Shown here: positions 1 to 9,900 of the stretch, in pieces | How positions within the stretch are numbered: the stretch's first letter is position 1 | Layout of the letters: every line of letters starts with the position of its first letter | Assembly: GCF_018221465.1 (NCBI RefSeq) | Contig: NZ_JAAIKR010000002.1 | Span: 248,001 to 312,000, forward strand | Length of the DNA: 64,000 nucleotides | Direction: 5' to 3' | DNA from: Shewanella intestini | GTDB taxonomy: Bacteria; Pseudomonadota; Gammaproteobacteria; Enterobacterales; Shewanellaceae | The notes under the pieces: generated by a model | The model's input: the letters and a program-made list of their open reading frames with translations, nothing else | What the model was told of the DNA's origin: nothing | Database searches by the model: none | Made by a program: the position numbers and the translations under genes

Positions 1-1
1 T

Positions 2-1309
2 AAAATCCAAGTGTTAATGGATACGGTTAAGCCGCTGTATTTGCAAGATCAAGCCGGTATTATTTATGTGACTTTGCAACAAACGACTGAAACGTTGGCA
101 CAAGCTTTAAACCAACACGGAATTCACGCCAAGGCTTATCATGCCGGGCTTGACTATCAAATAAGACAACAAATCCAAGATGATTTTATGTCCGGACATA
201 TTAAAGTGGTTGTGGCAACCATTGCTTTTGGTATGGGGGTAGATAAAAGCGATATTCGGTTTGTTATTCATTATGATTTACCCAAATCGATAGAGAATTA
301 CAGTCAAGAAATTGGGCGTGCAGGACGAGATGGCAAGGCTGCTCATTGTATTACTTTAGCTAATAAAGATGGTATCAATACCGTTGAAAACTTTGTTTAT
401 GCTGACACCCCCAAACCCAATGATATTGCTCAATTGATTGAAATTATTCAACAAGGGACTTCCCAAGGGCGTTGGGAAATGCAAGAAACACCGGTGTCTA
501 ACCAATGTAATATCCGTTTATTACCCCTTAAAACGCTGTTAGTACAATTAGAAATGCGTGGCGTAGTGACGCCAAGTTTTGCTTATTTTGCTGATTTTAA
601 ATATCGCTTTAATAGTGATGCTCAAACAATTTTGAGCCAATTCAATCAACAACGCCAACAATTCCTCCAGCAAATATTTGACTTTACCGTGTTCAAAAAA
701 GTTTGGGGTCAGTTAGATTTTGAAGCATTAAATCAGCAGTTTGGACATCAACGAAGCCGCGTGGTTGCGGCGCTGGAATATTTAGCTGAAAAAGATCTCA
801 TTACTTTAGAAACCAAGAAAATCACTCAAGTGTTCGAGGTTAATAGCCAACTTCTTAACCAAGAAAACTTATCCCATGAGTTAAGTACCTATTTTGCCAA
901 CAATGAGGACAAAGAAATCAAGCGCATTGCAGCGCTTGTTGACACGTTTGAGTCTCGTTATTGTCTCAGTTTTCACTTGGCGCAATATTTTGATGATCAC
1001 CAAGCGGATGCGCAGTGCGGGCGATGTAGTGTGTGTTTGGGTGAGGCAGCGCAATTACCACAATCAACCCTAGCGCCTTTAGCTAGTGAACAACAGCTAA
1101 CTCAGTTACTTACTCCGTTATTTGATGTCGCGTTAACCAAAGGCTTTACGCGACCTGATGTTAATCAACAAGCCAAGTTTTTAGTCGGTATGATGATGCC
1201 AAGATATAGTCGCGCCAAAATAAAGCAATTACCTGGCTTTGGTGCTTGCCAGCAGCATCGATTTGCACACGTATTAGAGGCCGTTTCGCGTTTAACGATT
1301 AACCTTTAA
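2..1309 (+). CDS. RecQ-like ATP-dependent DNA helicase, 3' part (cut by left edge)
   Basis: The reading frame is open to the left edge with no stop, so the gene starts outside the window; the GTG at 11 is internal. What remains is the second RecA-like lobe and the C-terminal part of a superfamily 2 helicase. Counting from the GTG codon, motif V (ATIAFGMGVDKSD) lies near residues 69-81 and motif VI (QEIGRAGRDG) at 99-108, both typical of RecQ. A zinc site follows: C318, C336, C339 and C342, nearly the spacing of RecQ family members. After it there is no recognisable HRDC domain; the last 90 residues are divergent, so this is probably a shorter RecQ paralogue rather than the housekeeping RecQ. 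RecQ enzymes unwind DNA 3' to 5' during recombination and repair. Function is inferred from family; the ATP-binding lobe cannot be seen. Confidence 0.88.
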   Translation, partial: KIQVLMDTVKPLYLQDQAGIIYVTLQQTTETLAQALNQHGIHAKAYHAGLDYQIRQQIQDDFMSGHIKVVVATIAFGMGVDKSDIRFVIHYDLPKSIENYSQEIGRAGRDGKAAHCITLANKDGINTVENFVYADTPKPNDIAQLIEIIQQGTSQGRWEMQETPVSNQCNIRLLPLKTLLVQLEMRGVVTPSFAYFADFKYRFNSDAQTILSQFNQQRQQFLQQIFDFTVFKKVWGQLDFEALNQQFGHQRSRVVAALEYLAEKDLITLETKKITQVFEVNSQLLNQENLSHELSTYFANNEDKEIKRIAALVDTFESRYCLSFHLAQYFDDHQADAQCGRCSVCLGEAAQLPQSTLAPLASEQQLTQLLTPLFDVALTKGFTRPDVNQQAKFLVGMMMPRYSRAKIKQLPGFGACQQHRFAHVLEAVSRLTINL

Positions 1310-1411
1310 CCGAGGTTATAAAATCGTTGATGTGGCTTGCACACTTGGGTGATATGAACAAACACATAAAATGTAAACTGACATTGCATAATTAATCGAA
1401 GTAGATTTTCA

Positions 1412-1690
1412 ATGAGTAAAAGTGAACCAGAACAATTATTAAAAAAACACCAACAATTGACCTATAGTGAAGGGCTGACGGTTGAAACGCATACTCAAAG
1501 AGAGAAGGGGGACTGGTTTTTACAAACGTTAATGATAAAAGGTCAGCATGTACCTTTTAAATACAAACGGACCAAAAAGTACAAAAATCTCGCGGGACAA
1601 AAAGTCAGCCTAGTATATTATCCGGCAGTAGAAACCGTTGCTGGGTTTGAAGTTGAAATTATGCAAGTGGTCAGAATAAGACGATACTGA
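1412..1690 (+). CDS. Hypothetical protein, 92 aa, basic
   Basis: I do not recognise this protein. It is soluble (no signal peptide or membrane segment), rich in lysine and arginine, and has a predicted beta-rich middle (residues about 33-87: FLQTLMIKG, VPFKYKRTKKYK, KVSLVYYP, AGFEVEIMQVVRIRRY). The basic beta-strand pattern could suit nucleic-acid binding, but this is a guess. The ATG is preceded by a purine-rich stretch (GAAGTAGA), a weak ribosome site. It stands alone 102 bp after the RecQ-like gene and converges on the ecotin gene. Codon use looks like its neighbours, so it is probably a real gene. Confidence 0.6.
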   Translation: MSKSEPEQLLKKHQQLTYSEGLTVETHTQREKGDWFLQTLMIKGQHVPFKYKRTKKYKNLAGQKVSLVYYPAVETVAGFEVEIMQVVRIRRY

Positions 1691-1760
1691 TTTGACGATG
1701 CAGAAATTGTGTAGTGTATTGTTGTAAAAGAATGAATTCACTGTTCATTAACTATTGCGC

Positions 1761-1792
1761 CGTTATTAAGCCCTTAAATGGGCTTAATAACG
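1761..1792. terminator. 13-bp perfect inverted repeat between convergent genes
   Basis: CGTTATTAAGCCC at 1761-1773 is repeated inverted at 1780-1792 around a 6-base loop (TTAAAT). It lies between the 92-aa gene and the convergent ecotin gene. Neither side has a clear T-run after the stem, so it is not a textbook terminator, but the position suits a bidirectional transcript end. Confidence 0.55.
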
Positions 1793-1805
1793 TCAGTTTA
1801 CTGAT

Positions 1806-2384
1806 TTAGTTTGTTGTTTGGTAACGTTGAGTTGTTTTCCATGTTCGGTAAGTCAATTCAACGTCTGCGGGTAAATAGAATACCTTTGGTAAACGGCTGT
1901 TATATTTAAATTTAAACGCATCTCCAATTGGGATAAATCGCGTCGTTTTGGGTTCATAACACATTACCATGGTTGACATACCTTCAGAGTATTCGGTCAT
2001 TTCATAAAAGCTATAACCCCAACCTTCAAGATTCCTTTGCGCTAAATCACCCCAATAGCCTTTTAAATTGCAATCTGCTAATTCAGTTTTGCCTAACTGA
2101 ACTTCTACTTCATAATCACTTTCGTTATCTTGTTTTGGCAGCTGCAATACATGTTGCGTCATCCCCTTAACTGGGGCCGGAAACATACTGAAACTGGCTT
2201 CTGGACTGTGGTTAGTTGCAGTGTATATAGACGATGTAATGTGAGGACTTTCATTAGTAACTGCGCAACCTGTTGTCATTCCAATACATAACATCATCGC
2301 AGCTCCTGCACGGTCGAACGTTATGCGGGTTCGTTGAAATGGTTCAAAACAAAGTTTAGTTTGTGTTAACAAAGAGAATGTCAT
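1806..2384 (-). CDS. eco: Ecotin-family serine protease inhibitor, possible lipoprotein
   Basis: The mature part matches ecotin, the periplasmic dimeric inhibitor of trypsin-fold serine proteases: KGMTQHVLQLP (73-83), ADCNL (103-107), NLEGWGYSFY (118-127), STMVMC (137-142), YNSRLPKVFY (161-170) and the C-terminal VELTYRTWK. C105 and C142 are 37 residues apart, as in the single disulfide of E. coli ecotin (C50-C87), and M139 is at the P1 reactive-site position (E. coli M84). The N-terminus is odd: about 25 leading residues, then a hydrophobic run ending MTTGC, so C40 could be a lipidated cysteine, whereas E. coli ecotin has an ordinary cleavable signal. The true start is uncertain; the first ATG is used because later ones (residues 30-31) would leave no positive charge before the hydrophobic run. 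Single-gene unit on the minus strand. Ecotin identity is strong; lipidation is inferred. Confidence 0.85.
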   Translation of the reverse strand: MTFSLLTQTKLCFEPFQRTRITFDRAGAAMMLCIGMTTGCAVTNESPHITSSIYTATNHSPEASFSMFPAPVKGMTQHVLQLPKQDNESDYEVEVQLGKTELADCNLKGYWGDLAQRNLEGWGYSFYEMTEYSEGMSTMVMCYEPKTTRFIPIGDAFKFKYNSRLPKVFYLPADVELTYRTWKTTQRYQTTN

Positions 2385-2671
2385 ACTTGTTCCTTCATTT
2401 TAATGTAAATAGGTATTGAGTCAGGGTGTAAACAATAAGCGCCTGTAAAAGGGGTTGCTAAAGTTTAAAAAATCAAAACATGTGGATACAGCGTTTACAT
2501 TGCTGCTTAATTATGCAGCATTGTCACCATAACAAATCAAACTTAAATTTTGGTTATTATTAAGATGAGATTTATTTAAGTTGTGGAATCTGAATACAGT
2601 TTTTTGGTTGCAAAGATAATGTAGAATGAAAAAATATAGAAACAGCTTATGGTTACGTACAAAGGTTTCAC

Positions 2672-3688
2672 ATGGATAAGAAAAATAAACTTGAACAATC
2701 TGCTGAGATTTTACGCTTAGCTGTCCCGCAGATGTCAGCCTTGAATATTCCTGTTACCCCGCAAAACTATGCAACTTGGTATGACTATTTTGCAGAAACA
2801 AACCTTAACTTGAAACGTGCCATCGATGGGCTTATTGCAAATAAAGCACAATTTACTGACGAGGTTAATCAAGGCTTATATCATCGTTTTATTGAAGCGA
2901 GATCGCCTGAGGTAATCGAAAATGTTCAAATAGAAACACAAATCGTACTGAGTAGCTTATTTGCTAAGTTAGAGACGTTTACAGACGGTAATCAGGTTTT
3001 TTCATCTTCTTTGCATCAGTTTAATAATGAATTACAGAAAAAGCCTTCAACTGAACTACTCAATCAGATGGTCATTCGTTTAGCTTCAGAAGTTGAAACC
3101 GTAATTTCTTCGAACAAAGAAATGCAAAATTCACTTGATGCATTAGGTGGCGAGCTATCTAATTTAAAGGGTGAAATGGAAAACCTCAATATCGTCGCCA
3201 TGACTGATGAGCTGACATCATTAAATAATCGCCGCGCCTATGAATTATTTGCAACAGAGCAGTTAATTCAATTCCATGATCATCACGTTGGTTGCTGTTT
3301 ATTGTTGATAGATATTGATCACTTTAAGCAATTTAATGACAGTTATGGTCACTTAATTGGCGATAAGGTGTTGGCTTATGTCGCCTTAGCGCTTAAACAA
3401 GCTGTTAAAGGTGAAGATTTTGTTGCCCGTTATGGCGGTGAAGAATTTGTTATTTTATTGCCTGACACAAAGCTGTCTGATGCAGTGGGGATAGCTGAAA
3501 AAATTCGTGAGCGGATTGCGGATAAACAATTGACCATTGGTAAAGAGAAAAAGTCACTCGGTCACATTACCATTTCAATTGGCGTATCGGCACTAACGCA
3601 AGGTGATGATATGGATACGGTTTTAGCAAGAGCAGATGACTTGTTGTATAACGCGAAAGCAGCAGGGCGAAATTGCGTCAAATATTAA
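2672..3688 (+). CDS. Cytosolic diguanylate cyclase (GGDEF)
   Basis: Makes cyclic di-GMP from two GTP. There is no signal or membrane segment. Residues 1-170 are helical, with a conserved-looking block IPVTPQNYATWYDYF (26-40) that also occurs at the N-terminus of some cytosolic cyclases such as Pseudomonas DgcP (from memory), then a coiled-coil stretch up to MTDELTSLNNRRA. The GGDEF domain (about 175-338) has an intact active site, GGEEF at 255-259, and the metal/substrate motif LLIDIDHFKQFNDSYGH. The allosteric inhibitory site RxxD, which sits five residues before GG, reads K246-G-E-D249, so the arginine is lysine and product inhibition may be weakened. Single gene followed by a terminator; the 287 bp upstream hold no element I can name. 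Confidence 0.9.
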   Translation: MDKKNKLEQSAEILRLAVPQMSALNIPVTPQNYATWYDYFAETNLNLKRAIDGLIANKAQFTDEVNQGLYHRFIEARSPEVIENVQIETQIVLSSLFAKLETFTDGNQVFSSSLHQFNNELQKKPSTELLNQMVIRLASEVETVISSNKEMQNSLDALGGELSNLKGEMENLNIVAMTDELTSLNNRRAYELFATEQLIQFHDHHVGCCLLLIDIDHFKQFNDSYGHLIGDKVLAYVALALKQAVKGEDFVARYGGEEFVILLPDTKLSDAVGIAEKIRERIADKQLTIGKEKKSLGHITISIGVSALTQGDDMDTVLARADDLLYNAKAAGRNCVKY

Positions 3689-3707
3689 GCTACCAATCTT
3701 GCGTATA

Positions 3708-3734
3708 AAAAACCGACTTATGTCGGTATTTTTA
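3708..3734 (+). terminator. Intrinsic terminator of the diguanylate cyclase gene
   Basis: ACCGAC / GTCGGT hairpin (3712-3717 and 3722-3727) with a TTAT loop, preceded by an A-run and followed by ATTTTTA, 20-30 bp after the stop codon. Confidence 0.75.
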
Positions 3735-3779
3735 TGGCTATTTAATAAAGCCGATTTTGTTTTATTTCACTTAATAGAG

Positions 3780-6467
3780 CTACTTTAACTGCATTGACAT
3801 TTTGATTAAGTGTTCTTCGCTGTCAAACGACACCTCAAATCCTAATGATTTTGCTAAGTTGGCCATGTTTCTATTTTCCATCATGGTGAAACCCATTAAT
3901 TTACGAGTGCCTTTTAGTTGATAGTAAGCAACCAATTTTTTCAATAAAGCGCGACCTAACCCCAGACCTTGATAGTTACTGCGCACTGCCATGGCAAATT
4001 CTGCTTCTATGTTGTCAGGGTCAATGCAAGCCCTTATCGCACCTAAAGTGATTTCATCACCCTGATCATTGATTGTTGTGGCAATAAAGGCCATCTCACG
4101 CGAGTAATCAATTTGGGTTAACACGGCCATTTCTTCATGGGTCATTTTTGCTCTAACACTAAAATAACGCTTATAGCGATCCTCATCAGATAAAGAATTG
4201 TCAAAGTCCATATGCTTAGGTTCATCTTCGGGCAAAATGGGCCTTAACATCACAGCTAGATTGTGCTTTAAAGTAATGTGTTGTTCCAACTCTTTTGGAT
4301 AAGGCAAAATGGCTAATCGATGTGGATTGTGTTCGCCATCTGAATTGAGTTTGATATTAACATCTAATAAGGTGATGGTTTCACCCGCGGCCAGAACGGG
4401 GTTAAAGTCGATTTCTGCTATTTCTGGGCAATCAATAATCAAGTGGGATATTTGAGTTAACATCACACAAATGGCATCCATGTTTAACCCTAGTGGCAGT
4501 TGCCTGTCACGTATGTGACGATTTTTTAACGCTTGGATAACCATATAGCGGGCTAAAGTCATATTCAGAGGCGGCAGTGCCACCGCTGCATCGACCGTCG
4601 GATCCCAATCAGATCCGCCTTCACCTAAACAGATTGCGAGGCCAAAAACAGGGTCGTTAATTACCGCAACACGTAACTCTTGTGCCCCTGCGGTTAAGGC
4701 CATTTTTTGAATGATTAAGCCATCGATAACAGCATCGGGAGTTGCTTGCTTTACCCGTTCTAGGACCGATGCTGCAGCTTGTTGAACTTGCTCATCGTTA
4801 TAAAGATTTAACATCACGCCGTGTACATCTGATTTATATTTTAATTGTGCAGATTGGACTTTTAACGCGACGGGATAACCGATTTTTTGCGCTGCACTAA
4901 CAGCATCGTCAGCGTTAACAGCAAAGTGGGTTTCAATGGTTTGTAAGCCATAAGCTTGTAGAACAGGTGCCGCTTGGTGCGTATCTATTGCGCATTGTTG
5001 CTTGGTTTGCGCTTGTTGTAATAACTGCCTTGCGGTTTTGCTGTCAGTTGGAATATTACTTGGAATTGATTGAGGAATTTGTTGGAGTAGCTTTTGGTTA
5101 CGTCGGTATTCAACCATGTACATAAAAGCTCGAACTGCGCCTTCAGGGGTGCGATAAGTTGGAATGCTGGCTTGATTAAAACGCTTTCTAGCTAAATAAG
5201 TGGCATCTTCACCACTCCAATTAGTGATAATATTGATATGATTACGTTTAGGATGTTGTTTAATGGTATCAATGACGCTTTGTGCAATTTTCTCACTTTC
5301 ATCCAAAATAGACGGAGAATGTAGGATTAAAATTGCGTCGCATTGTTCATCATGCATCACAATATCAAGCGCTTGAGCATAACGTTGATGGCCAGCATCA
5401 CCAATTAAATCCACCGGATTTTGTTTTGACCAAGTACTGGGTAAAAGCTGATTTAATTGCGTGATGGTGCTATTGGTCAACTGAGCTAATTTTCCCCCTT
5501 TGAGTATCAGTTCATCGACCGCTAATACCGCAGGTCCACCGCCATTGCTGATAATAGCAATGCGTTCACCTTTTAATGGTGTTGAATGGGCAAGGCTTTC
5601 TAAGGCGGCAAATAAATCAACAAGATCAGTCACTCGCAACATACCGGCACGGCGAAAAGCGGCTTCATAAACGGCATCATTGCCGCCAATACCGCCAGTA
5701 TGGCGCATAGCCGCTTTAATTCCTTCGTTGCTGCGGCCAGATTTAATCACCAAAATCGGTTTATTGCGGGCAGCTGCGCGCGCGGCTGATAAAAAATGTT
5801 GTTTTTCACTAACCGAATCGATGTAAAGCATAATAGCCGCTGTTTTTCCGTCACGGCCTAGGTAATCGAGTAATTCATCAAAGCCGATATCACAAGCTTC
5901 GCCAATAGAGATAAAACTAGAAAAACCAATGCCTTTATTATTTGCCCAATCTAAAACCGTGGTACATATGGCGGCTGATTGTGACACAAAGGCAATCTTG
6001 CCTGTTAGCGCGTTGCTATGAGCTAGGCTGGCATTTAATCCAAGTGGCGGTAATATCATCCCAAGGCTATTTGGCCCAAGTACTCGCATACCGTATTGTT
6101 TGGCAATGGTGCTCAGTTTACTGAGGGTATTATAGGATTGATTATCGGATTCACTGATGCCAGATGCCATAATGATAGCTACTTTACAGCCAAATTTACC
6201 AAGCTGCTCAATATTGGCGATAACCTTATCGGCATGTGTACAGATAATAGCAAGGTCAGGTACGACCGGTAATGCGTCAATGTTTGGGTAAGCTAATACC
6301 CCCATAACGGCACGATAGTTGGGGGTTACAGGCATAATTGGCCCAGAAAAGCCACTTGATAGCAGGTTTTTCATAATGCCATTTCCAGCTTTTTTGTGAT
6401 TATTACTGGCACCAATAACTGCAATACAAGCAGGTGTAAATAAAGACTGAATATTTCGTTGGCTCAT
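3780..6467 (-). CDS. patZ: Protein lysine acetyltransferase (acyl-CoA synthetase-like + GNAT)
   Basis: Two-part protein of 895 residues, the size of E. coli PatZ/YfiQ (886). Residues 1-700 resemble NDP-forming acyl-CoA synthetase: a CoA-binding Rossmann region at the start (IAVIGASNNHKKAGNG, 16-31), a succinyl-CoA-ligase-like middle (ISNGGGPAVLAVDEL) and an ATP-grasp-like region (GYPVALKVQS...). Residues about 735-895 are a GNAT acetyltransferase with the acetyl-CoA loop QGLGLGRALLKKL. In enterobacteria this enzyme acetylates lysines, including that of acetyl-CoA synthetase, using acetyl-CoA. It is a single-gene unit, 480 bp from the RND operon upstream on the same strand. The ATG has a weak upstream site (GGGAAT). 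Family assignment is firm; targets in this organism are unknown. Confidence 0.9.
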   Translation of the reverse strand: MSQRNIQSLFTPACIAVIGASNNHKKAGNGIMKNLLSSGFSGPIMPVTPNYRAVMGVLAYPNIDALPVVPDLAIICTHADKVIANIEQLGKFGCKVAIIMASGISESDNQSYNTLSKLSTIAKQYGMRVLGPNSLGMILPPLGLNASLAHSNALTGKIAFVSQSAAICTTVLDWANNKGIGFSSFISIGEACDIGFDELLDYLGRDGKTAAIMLYIDSVSEKQHFLSAARAAARNKPILVIKSGRSNEGIKAAMRHTGGIGGNDAVYEAAFRRAGMLRVTDLVDLFAALESLAHSTPLKGERIAIISNGGGPAVLAVDELILKGGKLAQLTNSTITQLNQLLPSTWSKQNPVDLIGDAGHQRYAQALDIVMHDEQCDAILILHSPSILDESEKIAQSVIDTIKQHPKRNHINIITNWSGEDATYLARKRFNQASIPTYRTPEGAVRAFMYMVEYRRNQKLLQQIPQSIPSNIPTDSKTARQLLQQAQTKQQCAIDTHQAAPVLQAYGLQTIETHFAVNADDAVSAAQKIGYPVALKVQSAQLKYKSDVHGVMLNLYNDEQVQQAAASVLERVKQATPDAVIDGLIIQKMALTAGAQELRVAVINDPVFGLAICLGEGGSDWDPTVDAAVALPPLNMTLARYMVIQALKNRHIRDRQLPLGLNMDAICVMLTQISHLIIDCPEIAEIDFNPVLAAGETITLLDVNIKLNSDGEHNPHRLAILPYPKELEQHITLKHNLAVMLRPILPEDEPKHMDFDNSLSDEDRYKRYFSVRAKMTHEEMAVLTQIDYSREMAFIATTINDQGDEITLGAIRACIDPDNIEAEFAMAVRSNYQGLGLGRALLKKLVAYYQLKGTRKLMGFTMMENRNMANLAKSLGFEVSFDSEEHLIKMSMQLK

Positions 6468-6898
6468 TATATTCCCGTGACACTAATAACCGCGCGTGGT
6501 GATGCTCTAAACTGTTGTTAAGAGAGAATAAAATAGTTTATGGATGTTGATCAACTTAAATAATCACTCTGTTAATCTGCATTTCATTCCCTATTGTTGA
6601 TAACTGCCACGGGGTTGCTTATGCAGCTTACAATGACGTTAAAAAACGCAAAGTATGGGCTTCGCTTTTGCCGTAAATATGATAGGGTGCAGCAGGCAAA
6701 CTTAACAAATGTTGGTCTATTTATCTTATGACAAAATAGTGTTCTTGTCTGTTAATACAGTAATAGGAAACTTCAATATACCAACGGCTTAATAAATTTA
6801 TATTGACCATGGGCATTGCGTTGCTCAGTGGTATTTGACATTACCGCCCGCGGTGTAAGTTGGTCAATGTCATTGTTGGCAACAGCATGTTTACAGAC
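6468..6898. other. Gene-free stretch with structured element at 6802-6872
   Basis: No credible gene in 431 bp. It must hold the patZ promoter (minus strand). At 6802-6809 and 6861-6868 there is an 8-bp inverted repeat, ATTGACCA / TGGTCAAT. Nested in competition are TGACATT (6836-6842) / AATGTCA (6866-6872) and ACCGC / GCGGT (6843-6847, 6850-6854). This piece is richer in G+C than the rest of the gap. It could be a small folded RNA or a dispersed repeat; I cannot tell which. A GTTGATCAAC palindrome lies near 6546. Confidence 0.4.
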
Positions 6899-6925
6899 AA
6901 AAAAAAACCACTATAAAGTGGTCTT
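6899..6925 (-). terminator. Intrinsic terminator of the RND efflux operon
   Basis: Read on the minus strand: AGACCAC, a short TTTATA loop, GTGGT, then nine T. It lies 25-50 bp after the permease stop codon. Confidence 0.8.
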
Positions 6926-6949
6926 TTTAATGTCACTAAGCACTAAATA

Positions 6950-9900
6950 TCATCTTGCTTCAGGCGTAGCTTGAGATGAATGCGCTGGCGTTTGTGTGAG
7001 TTTATCTGGTGTATATAAGCCGATAACTTTACTGGTGAGCAACTTCATATCTTCAATGGCTAAATATAAACATGGAATAAGGCATAGGGTTACCACCGTC
7101 GCAAACAGCACACCGAAGGCTAATGAAACGGCCATAGGAATGACCATTTGTGCCTGCATGCTCGTTTCGGTCATGATGGGCATTAATCCAATAAAAGTAG
7201 TTAATGAGGTCAATAAAATAGCTCTAAATCGTCGACAGCCTGCATTGAGCACCGCTTCTTTCATCGGTACGCCTTTTTTGCGCGAGTGATTAATGTAATC
7301 AACCATCACTAATGAGTCGTTGACGACCACCCCTGCTGCTGCAATGATCCCAAATACTGATAATGCACTTAAGTCGATCCCTAAGATCAAGTGACCTAAC
7401 ATTGAGCCAATAATGCCAAAGGGGATCACTGACATGATCATAAATGGTTGTACATAAGAGCGAAGTGGAATTGCCAATAAGCTGTAAATCACCAACATCG
7501 AGATAATGAAATCACGCACTTGAGTATTTGCGCTGTCAATCTGCTCTTGAATGCTGCCTGACACTTCCGATTTTACTGTTGGGTATTTGGCTAATAACTG
7601 CGGGATAAAGTTATCGCGAATATCTTCGGCTAATTTGAAGGGTTCAGCTTGTTCAGAATCAACCGATGCCCATACATTGATTGTCCGATTACTGTTTTCA
7701 CGTCGAATACTATTTACCCCTTGAACTACTGATATTTCAGCGACTTCAGATAAGGGTAACTCTGCGCCTTCACTGATCTTTATTAATACATCTTGTACCA
7801 GTGCAATGGAGTTTCGTTGCTCTTCAGGGTAGCGCAGCATCACTTTAACTTCTTCTCCGTTTCGGATGATACGTTGTGCTTCCAGTCCATAAAAACTGTT
7901 ACCCACTTGGCTGGCAATATTGGCTAAAGTTAATCCTAATGAATGGGCGAGGGGTTTAAGATGAAACTGCACTTCTTTGGCACTAGATTGGCGTGAATCA
8001 TTAACATCACTGACCCCTTTTAAGGTGTTTAATTTTGCCTTTAAGGCTAACGAAGCTTGTAATAACTGTTGTTCATTAAGCCCTTCAAGACGGAAGCTGA
8101 TATCTCCATCGTCACGGCCACCACCAAATAAGCTGTCTTGAATAGTAAATGATTTTACTCCGGGTATTTTCGGAATGGCTTGACGCCATAAATCAGCAAC
8201 TTCAAAAGTATTGAGCGGGCGATGTTCTGGGTCGACTAATTTGGCCATAATTTCCGCATTGGTACGTCCGCGAAGGTCGACTTGCATTTGCGCAATCATG
8301 CCATGGCCATATTCTGCGACTAAATCTTTATCGACTTTATATAATGCCGCTTCAATGGCAAGTGCTGCCTTTAATGTTGCCGACTCTGACGCATCTACAT
8401 TCATTTCCACATTGACTCTTGGAAAATCATGCGGAATTTTAGGTTGGCCAATAAACCGAACCAATCCACCAGCATAAAGGCCGGCACAAATTAAAATAAA
8501 GCTTAGAAATAACATGATGATAGCGTAGCGATAGGTAGTGGCTAGTACTAAACTCGGGCGGTATATATGGTTAATAAACCAATGTAGGCCAGTGTCGACT
8601 TTACCTTGAATGTAATTAACGATATTGCGCAGCCAATCAAGTGGGTTCTTTGAACCAGGTTGAACCACTTTAGGGCTATTCATGTGGGCTAAATGCGACG
8701 GTAAAATTAATTTCGACTCAATTAGCGAAAATAACAAACATAAAATAACCACATAACCAATGGCTTGCCCAAATGCCGACGAGGGCCCTTCATCCAGAGT
8801 AATGGGTAAAAATGCTGCAATGGTGGTTAATACACCAAAGGTCGCGGGCATGGCAACGCGTTTTACACCACGAATAACGCTATCAATGTTCTGTCCATGT
8901 TCTTGACTCTCAGAGTGAGCGCTTTCTCCCATAACAATGGCATCGTCGACAACAATACCTAATACCAATATAAAAGCGAATAAACTGATAACGTTGACAG
9001 TGACATCAATAAACGCCATTGGCATGAACAATAAGGTGCCTAAAAAACACACGGGCAAGCCCATCATGACCCAAAACGCTAACCGTACACGTAAAAATAA
9101 GGCCAACATAAGGAAGACTAACACCGCACCACTTTTCATGCTGTCGAGCATTAAATCTAAGCGACCTTGTAGGTAGTAGGTCATATCTACCCAGGGTTCA
9201 AGCGTGACGCCTTGTGGCAGTGTTTTTTGTTTTTTTTCTACATACTGGTGTAAAACGTCAGCAACATCGGTAATACTTTGATTTTTGGATGCGCCAATAA
9301 ACAAAGATACGGAATTTTTACCATTAAATTTTGAGTATTGAATACCTTGCTCAAACCCATCGTTGACCGTTGCAACATCGCCTAATAATAAATTGGTGCC
9401 ATCTTCAAGGGTTAATAAAGGTAAGTCTTCAAATTCATAACCGACATACGCTTGGTTTTGCACTCGAAGATTAATATAGCCATTCTCAGCCTTAATTTGT
9501 CCTGCTGACATATTACGTGAATAACCACGCACCGCTTGGGCGACATCATTAAAAGTTAACCCAAATTCACGTAACCTATCTTTACTCACTTCAACACTGA
9601 TTTCATAGCCCAAGCCGCTGTAATATTCAGAAATATTAACATTTGGCAATTGCATAATTTCATTATGTATTTTTTCACCCAAGTCTTTGAGTTGCCGCTG
9701 GGTTAAGTCACCATAAAGACTCAGGTACATCACTTCTTGGCGAATTTTGATACGTTCAACTTTGGGGCTTTCCATGCCCGCGGGGAACGTTGAAATAGAA
9801 TCAATCTCTGATTTAACTTCATCTAGCACTACCTGCGGATCGTAGCCATCTTCTATTTGAAAATAACCACTGGCTTGGTTTCGATTTGAATAGGTAATAA

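Noticed and set aside
6546-6555. GTTGATCAAC as an FNR site for patZ
   Set aside because: An FNR box needs TTGAT-N4-ATCAA; here the two halves touch, so the spacing is wrong.
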